Below, in pieces: positions 32,549 through 41,587 of a stretch of 64,000 nucleotides of DNA. The translations under genes were made by a program, and so were the position numbers. Position 1 is the first letter of the stretch. Each line of letters opens with the position of its first letter. This DNA comes from Bryobacteraceae bacterium (GTDB lineage: Bacteria > Acidobacteriota > Terriglobia > Bryobacterales > Bryobacteraceae), in NCBI GenBank assembly GCA_026002875.1, contig BPGE01000001.1, positions 2,914,001-2,978,000 of the forward strand. The letters run 5' to 3'. The notes under the pieces were generated by a model. The model saw only the letters and a list, made by a program, of their open reading frames with translations. It did not search any database and was not told the DNA's origin.

Positions 32549-34882
32549 GTGGGACTGCTGACGCGCGCCATCCTGGCCGAGATCGCCGCCAGCGCGCTGC
32601 TGGGAACCGCGCTCTTCGTCTTCGTGCTGTTCCTCCAGCGGGCGGCCCAGCTGTTCTCCATCCTGGTCACGACTTCGGCCACGCCGGGAACGGTCGGCTT
32701 TCTGTTCCTTCTCCTTCTGCCGTCCACGATGCCGCTCACGATTCCGCTGGGAGTGCTGGCTGGCATCCTGATCACTCTCAGCCGGATGTCCGGCGACGGG
32801 GAAGTGACGGCGCTGCGCGCCGCGGGACTGCCGGCGTGGCGGCTGCTGGCGCCCGTCGCGACCTTCTCTCTGTTGGCGGCATCGGCGGCAGGTTTCTGTT
32901 CGCTTTACCTGACGCCTCTCAGCAATCAGCGGCTCATCCGCGTCATCAACGGTCTGGGCGCGGCTCAATTGTCCTCCGAAATCCAGCCGCGGGTGTTTGA
33001 AGAAAGTTTTCCCAACAAGGTCCTTTACGTCGGCGATCTGATCCCCGGCTCGCCCGTCACGTGGCGCCGCGTCTTCATCGCCGATCTGACGCCCCCGTCC
33101 GAGCGGCAGAGCGCGGCGCCGCGCAAGGGCGACTGGCCTGTGATCACGCTCGCGGCGGAGGCCATTGTTCTCCCGGACCCGGCGCGCAACCGCCTCCAGC
33201 TTTCCCTGAAAGACGGAGCCACCTACGAAGCAGCCCCCGATCCATCCGAATACCACCGGATCCAGTTCCCGCGCGGCGAGCAGGCGCTCGAGGCGAAGCC
33301 GCGCACCGAGATGCGGGCCAAGAACTACACCGCCACCCCCACCCGGGACTTGCTGCCGGAACTCCGCCACAGCGTAGAAGCGCGCATCGAGTTCCACCAG
33401 CGGCTCGCTCTGCCCATGGCGTGCCTTCTGCTGGGATTGGCCGCTTTCCCCATGGGCGTGGCCTCGCGGCGGGGCGGCAAGAGCGGCGCCTTCGTCATCA
33501 CCGTGGGCTTCGCCCTCTTCTACTACACGGCGCTCGTCAGCCTCATCGGGCTCGCCCGCGAGGGGCGGATCCCGGCGGAACTGGCCTCCTGGCTGCCGAA
33601 CGCCCTGTTCGCCCTGCTCGCCGCCGTGCTGCTGCTGCGGCTGGAAAGGCCGGGCGACAGGGATTGGCTCGCCGCCGCGCGGACCGCAGCCGGGGATCTC
33701 CTGCCCCGCCTCCGCTCCCTGGTCCGCTTCCCTCCCCCGCTGCCCGCCTCAAGGAGCTTCAGCGCCGGCAGGATGCGGATCTTCGTCCTGCCACAGGTCC
33801 TGGATTATTACATCATCTCCAGCTTCTTTTTCTACTTTTTCGTGCTGCTGTTCACGTTCGTCACATTGACAGAAGTTTTCAACTTTTTCGAATTGCTGGG
33901 AGATGTTTTCCGCAATCAGATCCCGATCTCGGATCTTTTCCGCTATCTTTTCTTCCTTGCCCCCAAGCTGATTTACGACGCGGCGCCGCTCAGCGTCCTT
34001 GTTGCGACCCTCGTGACGTTCGGCATTCTCTCCAAACACAACGAGATCACGGCCATGAAAGCCTGCGGCGTCAGCCTCCACCGGCTCAGCCTCCCGGTGC
34101 TGACGGCCGGAGCGCTTCTGAGCGCGGCTCTGTTCGCCTTCGATCATTACGTCGCCACCGGGGCCAACGTGATCCAGGAGCGCCTGCGCAACCAGATCAA
34201 GGGCCGCCCCGCCCAGACCTATCTGCGTCCGCAGAGCCCGTGGATCTTCGGCCAGGGGCCGAGGATCTTTTACTACCGCTACCTGAACGAAGCGGAGGGC
34301 GTGCTCGGCGGCGTCAGCGTCTACGAACTTGAAGAGAACAGTTTCGGCCTGGCCCGCCATATCTACGCCGACCGCGCCCGCTGGGAGCCGGCGCTCCGCA
34401 CCTGGGTCTTCCAGAACGGCTGGGTGCGCGACCTCGGCCGCGGACGCGACAGTTTCCGCAAGTTCGAGGGAGAGGCGGCGGCATTTCCCGAAATCGACGA
34501 GCCGCCTTCCTGGTTCGTCAAGGAAGTCAAAACGTATAAACAGATGACCTTCGAGCAGCTCGGCGAGTACATCGCGGAAATGCGGCAGTCGGGCTTCAAC
34601 ACCATCCCGCTTCAGGTGCAGTTCCACAAGAAATTCTCCACCCCGCTGTTCGCCTTCGTGATGGCGCTGCTGAGCGTGCCGTTCGCCTTCCTCACCGGCA
34701 CGCGCGGCGCGCTCACAGGCGTGGGCGTCAGCCTGGGCATCGCCGTCGCCTACTTCGCGCTGAACTATCTGTTTGAACAGCTGGGCAACGCGGGCCAGCT
34801 CCCTCCCCATCTGGCCGCCTGGTCGCCCAATGCCCTGTTCACGCTCGCCGGGCTGTATCTCATGTCGAGGATGAGGACCTGA
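32549..34882 (+). CDS. lptFG: LptF-LptG fusion, LPS export permease
   Basis: A 777-residue protein made of two LptF/LptG (YjgP/YjgQ)-type permease halves: residues 1-365 with six helices around a periplasmic jellyroll, and 410-777 with another set beginning RIFVLPQVLDYYIISSFFFYF. In most bacteria these are two proteins that form the membrane part of the LptB2FG exporter. The fusion implies a fixed 1:1 dimer. GTG start at 32549. LptB and LptC are not in the window. The downstream gene is eight bases away. Confidence 0.87.
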   Translation: MGLLTRAILAEIAASALLGTALFVFVLFLQRAAQLFSILVTTSATPGTVGFLFLLLLPSTMPLTIPLGVLAGILITLSRMSGDGEVTALRAAGLPAWRLLAPVATFSLLAASAAGFCSLYLTPLSNQRLIRVINGLGAAQLSSEIQPRVFEESFPNKVLYVGDLIPGSPVTWRRVFIADLTPPSERQSAAPRKGDWPVITLAAEAIVLPDPARNRLQLSLKDGATYEAAPDPSEYHRIQFPRGEQALEAKPRTEMRAKNYTATPTRDLLPELRHSVEARIEFHQRLALPMACLLLGLAAFPMGVASRRGGKSGAFVITVGFALFYYTALVSLIGLAREGRIPAELASWLPNALFALLAAVLLLRLERPGDRDWLAAARTAAGDLLPRLRSLVRFPPPLPASRSFSAGRMRIFVLPQVLDYYIISSFFFYFFVLLFTFVTLTEVFNFFELLGDVFRNQIPISDLFRYLFFLAPKLIYDAAPLSVLVATLVTFGILSKHNEITAMKACGVSLHRLSLPVLTAGALLSAALFAFDHYVATGANVIQERLRNQIKGRPAQTYLRPQSPWIFGQGPRIFYYRYLNEAEGVLGGVSVYELEENSFGLARHIYADRARWEPALRTWVFQNGWVRDLGRGRDSFRKFEGEAAAFPEIDEPPSWFVKEVKTYKQMTFEQLGEYIAEMRQSGFNTIPLQVQFHKKFSTPLFAFVMALLSVPFAFLTGTRGALTGVGVSLGIAVAYFALNYLFEQLGNAGQLPPHLAAWSPNALFTLAGLYLMSRMRT

Positions 34883-34890
34883 CCGTTGCC

Positions 34891-35592
34891 ATGAAGCGAA
34901 GGAATCTGCTGCTGGCCTGGATCCCCGCCGCCCTGCGCGGAGCCGCCGCGGAAGACTGGTCCCGCTGGAACGACAGAAAGGTGCTCCAGATCCTCACGGA
35001 TTCCCCCTGGGCGCACCGCCGGCGGGTGCGGCTGGAGTGGTTCCGCCGCGATCCGGAACCGCCGCGCGCGGAGCAGATGCCGGGCGCCACCGGCCCCAAC
35101 ATGCGCAGACCCGACGGCGGCAATCCCATCGGCGGCATCGGCGTGCCCCGCACCTCCCTGCCGCTCGAGGCGGATCTGATCATCCGCTGGGCTTCCGCTC
35201 TCCCCGTGCGGCAGGCGCGGGCGTTGTACATTCACCGCTCCCACGCCGCATCGGGACGGACCCTGGCCGAACTGCTCGAGGACGAACCCGAACACGCCAT
35301 TCTCGAGATCCATGGACTGCCCGCGCAGATCGCCCACAAGGGCGCAGGCTCGGTGGAACTCGCCGCCATGCAGGGCGTCCGGCTGCGCGTCGGACGCGGA
35401 ACGGTTCTGGCGCCGGTGAAAACGCGCGCCGACGTCGCCGGGCTCACGCTCGATCTCTACGCGCATTTCGACCGGGCTTCGCTCAATCCCCCCAGAGGCG
35501 AGATCGAAGTGTCCGTGGACCTGCAGATCGCGCGCTTCCGCGAGCGTTTCCGCCCCTCCCGGATGGTCCACGAGGGCCGGTTCGAGATCTGA
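34891..35592 (+). CDS. Hypothetical secreted protein downstream of lptFG
   Basis: A 233-residue protein with a twin-arginine-like start (MKRRNLLLAWIPAALRGAAA) and a body rich in Arg, Pro and Gly with beta-strand patterns (LEADLIIRWASALPVRQARAL). It has no family I recognise; similar GWxTD-like sequences (DWSRWNDRKVLQILTDSPW) are seen in Acidobacteria. Eight bases separate it from lptFG, so it is probably cotranscribed and may be an envelope protein. Confidence 0.6.
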   Translation: MKRRNLLLAWIPAALRGAAAEDWSRWNDRKVLQILTDSPWAHRRRVRLEWFRRDPEPPRAEQMPGATGPNMRRPDGGNPIGGIGVPRTSLPLEADLIIRWASALPVRQARALYIHRSHAASGRTLAELLEDEPEHAILEIHGLPAQIAHKGAGSVELAAMQGVRLRVGRGTVLAPVKTRADVAGLTLDLYAHFDRASLNPPRGEIEVSVDLQIARFRERFRPSRMVHEGRFEI

Positions 35593-35677
35593 GCTGCATC
35601 GCGCCGCCCGCCGCGGATGCGGTAGTCTCTCAGAGAAACGGTCCCGCCGGACCGGAACACTCGAGGAGGCTTCCCGC

Positions 35678-37561
35678 ATGAGACTGGCCGCACTGATCGC
35701 TGTCTTGAGCCTGCTGCCCGCGCCCGCCCCGGCTCAGACGCCGAACCGTTTCCGCACGGTCATCTTCGGCCGCTATTCGGATTCGATCTCGAGTTTCGAG
35801 GCGTTCGCCAGACGGGCCAAACAGTCCGGCGCCACTCATATCGTCATCACCGCAGAAGACCTGCCCTGGGCGCTGTGGATGCTGGACACGCCCGGCGATC
35901 CCTACCCGGCGTGGGCCATGTCCAATATCGGCGTCTTCAAGGTCGCCACGCCGGACGCGCTGAAAAAGTATCTGCCGCAGGACTACGCGGACCGCGTGAT
36001 GGGCATCCTGAAAGAGCGCTGCGAGGTGCTGCGCAGGCTCGGCCTCAAAGCCGCCTACACGACGTTCGAGCCGCAGATCCTGCCCGAGCAGGTCTACCTC
36101 GATCACCCCCTGTGGCGCGGTCCGCAGGTCGATCATCCGCTGCGCTCCCGCGTCCCGCGCTTCGCCCCGAACATCGACAACCCCGAGGTGCTGGCCCTGT
36201 ACCGCGAGTCGATGAAGAAATTCTGCACGCTGTGCCCTGAAGTGGAGGTCGTCTCCCTGCACACCAACGACTCCGGTTCGGGCATGAGCTGGAGCCCGGG
36301 GCTGTATCAGGGCCCCAATGGCAGCTCCCTGTCGCGCGACAAAAAAATGTACGAGCGCTACCGGGACTTCTTCGGAGCGCTGCGGCAGGGGGCGCAGGAC
36401 GCGCGCCCCGGACCGCTCGAAATCGACGCCGAGTGGGTGCGCGAGGCCGTTCCGGAACTGTTCGCCACGCGCCTGGAAGCCGGCATGGCGCTGGCCAACA
36501 TCGAAGGGCCCAAGGCGACGCCCTACAAGGCGGTGGCCGGTTTCCTGCTCGACTATTTCTATCCCTTTTATCCCGCGTTGGGCATTCCGCTCCCCGTCCG
36601 CTATGTGGAGGAGCTCGAAAAAGCCTCCCGCAGCAATGCTCCGCGGCTCTTCTACCTGATCGGAGACCGCTATAACACGGACATCTATTTCGACATCTAC
36701 GACCGGTTCTGGAAAACCCCCACCTCGGACGATGTCTCCCGCATGCAGCTGCTGCGCTCCATCGCCGCGGCGCGTGTCGGCGAAGCCAACGCCGGCGCGC
36801 TCGTCAGCGCCTGGAACGCCATCCACAGGACAGGCCGCGATGCGGACATCCTGAACTTCGGCGGCACGCTGTTCTACATCGGCGGCGTGCACCAGCGCTG
36901 GATCACGCGGCCTTTTGTGCCGTTTCCCGAAGAATTGCTGCCCGAAGAACGCGATTATTACCGAAAATTCCAGTTCCAGGCGCGCGGCGAGGACCGCGCC
37001 CGCGACCTCGGCGACATCCAGGGCACCCGCCAGTATCAGGGTCTCGGCGGCGCGGCCGTCTCCGGCCAGCTCCTTGTCCGCATGAAGCAGGACATCGCCG
37101 AAGCGCGCAGCCTCGCCGCCCGCATCGCCGCCTCCCCGGCGGCGGCTGCGCAGAAGGCGGAACTCGAACTGCTCGACAGGCGCCTCCGCGTCTTCGACAT
37201 CCTGATCGACAACTGCCGCGACGGGCTCGAGTATCAGTATCTGCTCGACTTCATGAAGGGCGGCCGGCTCCGCAGGCCCATCGAGTTCCAGGAGCACCTG
37301 ACCGACATCACCGAGTGGCGCCAGATCAGGGACATCGCCCGCCGCCAGATGGACAACAGCATCGTGCTCGCCGAAATGCTGGAATCGACCCGGGACGTCC
37401 TCATCGACATGGCGAAGACGAAAGAGGAAGAAAACATCCGCGTGCTCGGTCCCGATCTCGCGCAGCAGCTCCGCCTGCGCGCGAAAATCATGGCCAAATA
37501 CTGGGAAGACTACGAGCGGCTGTTCGATCAGGAGAAGCCGCTGCCTGCACCGGCCCGCTGA
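35678..37561 (+). CDS. Secreted glycosidase-like protein of unknown function
   Basis: A 627-residue protein with a signal peptide (AALIAVLSLLPAPAPAQ). Residues 25-350 show a TIM-barrel-like alternation (GATHIVITAED, KAAYTTFEPQ, VEVVSLHTNDSGSGMSWSPG, GPLEIDAEWV), with possible acidic residues at strand ends, as in glycoside hydrolases of the GH20/GH67 type, but I cannot name a family. The C-terminal 250 residues are helical, partly coiled coil. GAGGAGG precedes the ATG. Its stop is two bases from the stop of the convergent neighbour. Confidence 0.6.
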   Translation: MRLAALIAVLSLLPAPAPAQTPNRFRTVIFGRYSDSISSFEAFARRAKQSGATHIVITAEDLPWALWMLDTPGDPYPAWAMSNIGVFKVATPDALKKYLPQDYADRVMGILKERCEVLRRLGLKAAYTTFEPQILPEQVYLDHPLWRGPQVDHPLRSRVPRFAPNIDNPEVLALYRESMKKFCTLCPEVEVVSLHTNDSGSGMSWSPGLYQGPNGSSLSRDKKMYERYRDFFGALRQGAQDARPGPLEIDAEWVREAVPELFATRLEAGMALANIEGPKATPYKAVAGFLLDYFYPFYPALGIPLPVRYVEELEKASRSNAPRLFYLIGDRYNTDIYFDIYDRFWKTPTSDDVSRMQLLRSIAAARVGEANAGALVSAWNAIHRTGRDADILNFGGTLFYIGGVHQRWITRPFVPFPEELLPEERDYYRKFQFQARGEDRARDLGDIQGTRQYQGLGGAAVSGQLLVRMKQDIAEARSLAARIAASPAAAAQKAELELLDRRLRVFDILIDNCRDGLEYQYLLDFMKGGRLRRPIEFQEHLTDITEWRQIRDIARRQMDNSIVLAEMLESTRDVLIDMAKTKEEENIRVLGPDLAQQLRLRAKIMAKYWEDYERLFDQEKPLPAPAR

Positions 37562-37562
37562 C

Positions 37563-39989
37563 TCAGCGCGTCAGGCGCTGCGCCATTCCGGCAAGCCTTG
37601 CCGCCAGAGCTTCGTCGCCTTTGACGCGGGCGGATTCTTCGCCTCGCCTTGCGGCGGCGAGAGCGTCGGCGCGCCGCCCGGCCGATTCATACAGCTCCGC
37701 CAGGCGCTCCAGAATCAGGGGCTCCGCGCCGCCGCTCAATTGCGCCGCTTTTTCGACATGGGCCAGACCGGACTTCACGTCCCCGCCAGCGGCCAGCGCA
37801 CGGCCGTAGTTGAAGTGCAGTTCGGCGGAATTCGGCTCGAATTCAAGCGCCTTCCGGAAATACGGCAGTGAATCCTGGTAGCGGCCGGCGCGGGCGAGCG
37901 CCGCAGCGTAATTGTTGAGGGCGTCCGGGCTGTCGGGCGTCAGCTCCAGCGCCACGCGGAGGTGCGCCAGGGCTTTTTCCAGATCGCCCGTTTCCACCAG
38001 CATCCCGCCGTAGGCGCTGCGCGCCTGCGCGTCGCCGGGGCGCAGCTCGAGAGCCCGCTCGAAGTGGCGCGCTGCATCCCCGTATTTCTTCGAGCGCGCC
38101 AGCGCGATGCCGATGTTCGTGTGCGCGCGGACGTTGTCCGGATCCAGCTCCAGCGCGCGGGCGAACTCCCGCGCAGCGTCTTCCAGGCGCCCCGCGCCGT
38201 GCAGAGCCGCGCCCAGATTGCTGATCGCCGCAGCGTCCTGCGGGTCGACTTCCAGCGCCTTTTTCCATTCGGCGATGGCCTCCTCGAACCGCCCCTGCCG
38301 GTACAGCGCGAGCGCTCTGTCCGAGATGCGGTAAAACTCCGTCGCCGGCGCGTCGATCTTCAGCCACTCGTCCACGCCGATGTTGACGAACTCGGGGATG
38401 TTGACCGCGCGGTTGGCCGCCGTGGCGTTCTCAATCAGGATCGGCGGGCTGTCGTTGCCCTGCTCGTCGATGTGCGTCAGGAACATCTGCGTATAGGGCG
38501 AGCGGCTCTTGGACGAGAAGACCAGCCACCGGCCGTTCGGCGAGAAACTGTGCCACGAATTCATCAGCGGCGTGTTGCAGTTCATCCGCCGCGGCGTGCC
38601 GCCCTCGAACGGCACGATGTACAGCTGGCTGTCCGGACGCATCAGCAGCCCGTTGCGCGCCTGCACGAACACGATCCATCTGCCGTCGGGCGAGACCTTG
38701 GGGAAGCTGTTGCTCATGCCGTTGGCCGAGGCGCCCGCAATGGGTTCCGCCTTGCCTCCGCGTCCGCCGTTGAACGGGATGCGGTACAGGTCGTACTGGA
38801 TCTGCGTCTCGTTGGGATCGTTGGCGCGCTCGGCCAGTTGCGCGCCGGGCGGATAAGCGTCCCGGGCGCGGGCGCGCGCAAAGACGATCCACTTTCCGTC
38901 CGGACTCCACGTTGCGTTCGTGTGGACGTAGCCGGGATCATCCGCTCCGGGCAGCGGCTTCAGCTGCCGGCTTTCGCGGTCGTACCACGCCAGAATGCCG
39001 CGCGTCGGATAGAACACCTGCAGAAACCGGTAGTCGCGGAAATTCGCCACGTAGAAATTGCCCTGCACGTCCTGCGGCAGTTCCGGCGCGATGCCCGCCC
39101 CTTTCACCGGCTGCGAACGGTCGAACTCCGAGCCGTTCACCATCGTGATCACCGTCTGACCGTCGGGCGAGACCTGCGACATGAACCCGACGCGGATCTT
39201 TCCGCCCAGCTTGCCGCGGTAATTGCTCCACGCAATGACGTCCCGGTTGTGGATCACCGTCTCTTTCCGGATGGGGACCAGCGCATACAGCCCCTTGTCG
39301 TTCTGCGGTCCGTCGACATCGAGGCCGAGCGTCTTGCCATCCCGCGAGAACGAGTGGCAGTTCATGCAGACCGGAAGATCGTCGATCAGCAGGCGGCTCT
39401 CGTCTTCATGCACATAGCGCAGCCGCCACGCCACCAGCGGCAGGGCGGACGGCGGCAGCGGCTTGATGACGCCGCGTTCGAGCTGCGCCGGCATCAGCGG
39501 AACGTCGCGGAAGAAGATCGGGGCGCCTGCGGGATCTCTCGATGTGCGGATCGTGACGCTGCCCGTCGAAACGATCCTGTCCGGCTCGAGAGAACTGAAA
39601 CCTTCCAGCACGACTGTGGCGGGCTTCTCCACGGAACGCCGCTTGATCTCCTCCCATTGCTCGCGGGACGGACGCCACGTCCGCAGGGAGGCTTTCTCGG
39701 GCGGCGCTTTCGGCATCTCGTTCGTATCCGCCACGGCGCGGTAGTCGATCGGGCCGGGCTCGAACCACCGGGCCTGCACCTCCAGCCGCAGCGGCGCGCC
39801 CCCATCGGAAAAGCGCACTTCCGCGCGCCAGGCCGTATTCGACGGAGAGGAATCCCGGAACAGGAAAGTGGGCGCCGCAAAGTCGGGCGGGAACAGCGAG
39901 TCCTCGAGCGGATACTCGATCGTGATGCGCCCCTGCGGCTGCGCAGCCGCCAGAAACGGAACGAGAACCACCAGCAGCGGCAGTTTCAT
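37563..39989 (-). CDS. Secreted beta-propeller/TPR protein with one CxxCH heme motif
   Basis: An 808-residue protein. A signal peptide (LPLLVVLVPFLAAAQ) is followed by a beta-sandwich, then C-M-N-C-H (C208-H212), a c-type heme site, in a PVCMNCHSFSRDGKTL context. Residues 250-590 contain PD40/TolB-like propeller strands (VSPDGRWIVFV, ATWSPDGKWIVFA). Residues about 610-800 hold six or more TPR repeats. The start at 39989 is set by the signal peptide; upstream frame is spurious. The heme motif makes it a possible client of the ccm genes 25 kb away. Function unknown. Confidence 0.75.
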   Translation of the reverse strand: MKLPLLVVLVPFLAAAQPQGRITIEYPLEDSLFPPDFAAPTFLFRDSSPSNTAWRAEVRFSDGGAPLRLEVQARWFEPGPIDYRAVADTNEMPKAPPEKASLRTWRPSREQWEEIKRRSVEKPATVVLEGFSSLEPDRIVSTGSVTIRTSRDPAGAPIFFRDVPLMPAQLERGVIKPLPPSALPLVAWRLRYVHEDESRLLIDDLPVCMNCHSFSRDGKTLGLDVDGPQNDKGLYALVPIRKETVIHNRDVIAWSNYRGKLGGKIRVGFMSQVSPDGQTVITMVNGSEFDRSQPVKGAGIAPELPQDVQGNFYVANFRDYRFLQVFYPTRGILAWYDRESRQLKPLPGADDPGYVHTNATWSPDGKWIVFARARARDAYPPGAQLAERANDPNETQIQYDLYRIPFNGGRGGKAEPIAGASANGMSNSFPKVSPDGRWIVFVQARNGLLMRPDSQLYIVPFEGGTPRRMNCNTPLMNSWHSFSPNGRWLVFSSKSRSPYTQMFLTHIDEQGNDSPPILIENATAANRAVNIPEFVNIGVDEWLKIDAPATEFYRISDRALALYRQGRFEEAIAEWKKALEVDPQDAAAISNLGAALHGAGRLEDAAREFARALELDPDNVRAHTNIGIALARSKKYGDAARHFERALELRPGDAQARSAYGGMLVETGDLEKALAHLRVALELTPDSPDALNNYAAALARAGRYQDSLPYFRKALEFEPNSAELHFNYGRALAAGGDVKSGLAHVEKAAQLSGGAEPLILERLAELYESAGRRADALAAARRGEESARVKGDEALAARLAGMAQRLTR

Positions 39990-40122
39990 GAAGGCCCCGT
40001 GTCCATGATGATACCCGACGCCACGACGGACAGGGCGCGGAGATCCTGCTAGGCTGAATGCTTTAACCATGCAGCCAGCCGCGCGCGATGCGGCGCGGCC
40101 GGCGCCTGAGGGACAGAACGCC

Positions 40123-41547
40123 ATGAACCAACCGCAGGAACGCATGTTCGTCACCACGGACGGACGCAACGTCGCTTTCGTTTTCGCCCTTGTCAGCTCG
40201 CTCTTTCTCCTGTGGGGCTTCCTGAACGGGATGATCGACGTCATGGACAAGCACTTCCAGGACGAGCTCGGGCTTACGAAAGCCCAATCCGCCTGGGTGC
40301 AGTTCGCGCATTACCTCGGCTACTTCCTGATGGCCGTCCCGGCGGGCTGGCTGGCGTCGAAGCACGGCTACAAGGCTGGCATCATCGCGGGACTTGTCAT
40401 CGTGGCCATCGGCGGATTCTGGTTCCTGCCGGCGACGGAAGTGCACTTCATGGCCAAGGATGGCCGCGTGGGACCGAACGTGGCGTTCCTCGCGTTTCTG
40501 ATTGGCGTCTGCACCATTGCGGGCGGGCTCACGTTTCTCGAAACGGTCGCCAACCCGTACACCACCGTGCTCGGCCATCCGCGCTTCGCCGCCACGCGCA
40601 TCAACCTCGCGCAGTCGATGAACGGCTTCGGCTGGATCTTCGGACCCATGGTTGGCAGCGTGTATTTTTACTCGAAAGACGCCGCCGGGCGCAGCACGGG
40701 CAGCGAAACGCTCTACATCCCTTACGTCGCCAGCGCCGTGGGCGTGCTCGTGCTGGCCATCGTCTTCTACCTGACGAAGATGCCCGACATCAAGACCACG
40801 GACGAGTACCACATGGACAACGGCACGCCGGGCGTGTCGCACTCCATCTGGACGCATCCCCATTTCACGCTGGCCGTAGTGGCGCAGTTCCTGTACGTCG
40901 CCGCGCAGGCGGGCATCTTCAGCTTCTTCATCAACTACATGGTGGAGGAGCCGCCCTCGCTGCCCGCCTCGTGGCTTCAGACGATGGACGGCATCGCCGC
41001 GCGGGGCGGCATCCTGCGCGACTGGCTCAGCGGCTGGCTCGAGCCGGTCGACGGCGGCGCGGCATGCAGGATCACCGAGAAAGGCGCCGCCAATCTGGCC
41101 AGCGTCGCCTTCGTCTTCTTCCTGACGGGCCGTTTCTCCGGCGCGGCCATCCTCAGGCGCTTCAACGCCCACCGGGTGCTGGGAACATACGGCCTGATGA
41201 ACGTTCTGGCCACCTTTCTCGTGTTCCTCAAGCTCGGCTGGTTTTCCGTGGCCTGCGTGTTCCTGAGCTACTTCTTCATGTCCATCATGTTCCCCACGAT
41301 CTTCGCCCTGGGCATCCACGGCCTCGGAAGCCGCGCCAAGAAGGCGTCGTCGTTCATCGTCATGGCCATCATGGGCGGCGCGCTGCTGCCGAAACTGATG
41401 GGCTTCATCGCCGACAAATCGGACATGTCGCGCGGCTTCATCGTGCCGATGTTCTGCTTCCTGTTCGTCGCGTTCTACGGCTTCCGCTGGCCGCAGTTCA
41501 GCAAGGCGGAGTCGCTCACCGCAGCGCCGTCGGTGCGCGGCCACTGA
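40123..41547 (+). CDS. FucP-like sugar MFS permease
   Basis: A 474-residue transporter with 12 predicted helices. LLWGFLNGMIDVMDKHF and FLETVANPYTTVLG are close to FucP/GluP signatures of the fucose:H+ symporter branch. ATG at 40123 follows GAGGGA. A longer open frame begins at 40069 but lacks a ribosome site. The neighbouring GH140-like enzyme and the GH95 fucosidase elsewhere in the window suggest uptake of fucose or related monosaccharides; sugar choice is inferred. Confidence 0.85.
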   Translation: MNQPQERMFVTTDGRNVAFVFALVSSLFLLWGFLNGMIDVMDKHFQDELGLTKAQSAWVQFAHYLGYFLMAVPAGWLASKHGYKAGIIAGLVIVAIGGFWFLPATEVHFMAKDGRVGPNVAFLAFLIGVCTIAGGLTFLETVANPYTTVLGHPRFAATRINLAQSMNGFGWIFGPMVGSVYFYSKDAAGRSTGSETLYIPYVASAVGVLVLAIVFYLTKMPDIKTTDEYHMDNGTPGVSHSIWTHPHFTLAVVAQFLYVAAQAGIFSFFINYMVEEPPSLPASWLQTMDGIAARGGILRDWLSGWLEPVDGGAACRITEKGAANLASVAFVFFLTGRFSGAAILRRFNAHRVLGTYGLMNVLATFLVFLKLGWFSVACVFLSYFFMSIMFPTIFALGIHGLGSRAKKASSFIVMAIMGGALLPKLMGFIADKSDMSRGFIVPMFCFLFVAFYGFRWPQFSKAESLTAAPSVRGH

Positions 41548-41574
41548 GGCCCTTTCGCGGACATCCGCGGCGGA

Positions 41575-41580
41575 TATGAT
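41575..41580 (+). promoter_or_regulatory. Candidate -10 box (TATGAT), leaderless type
   Basis: TATGAT lies seven bases before the ATG at 41588. A GTGAGG sequence between could serve weakly as a ribosome site. Confidence 0.4.
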
Positions 41581-41587
41581 GTGAGGC

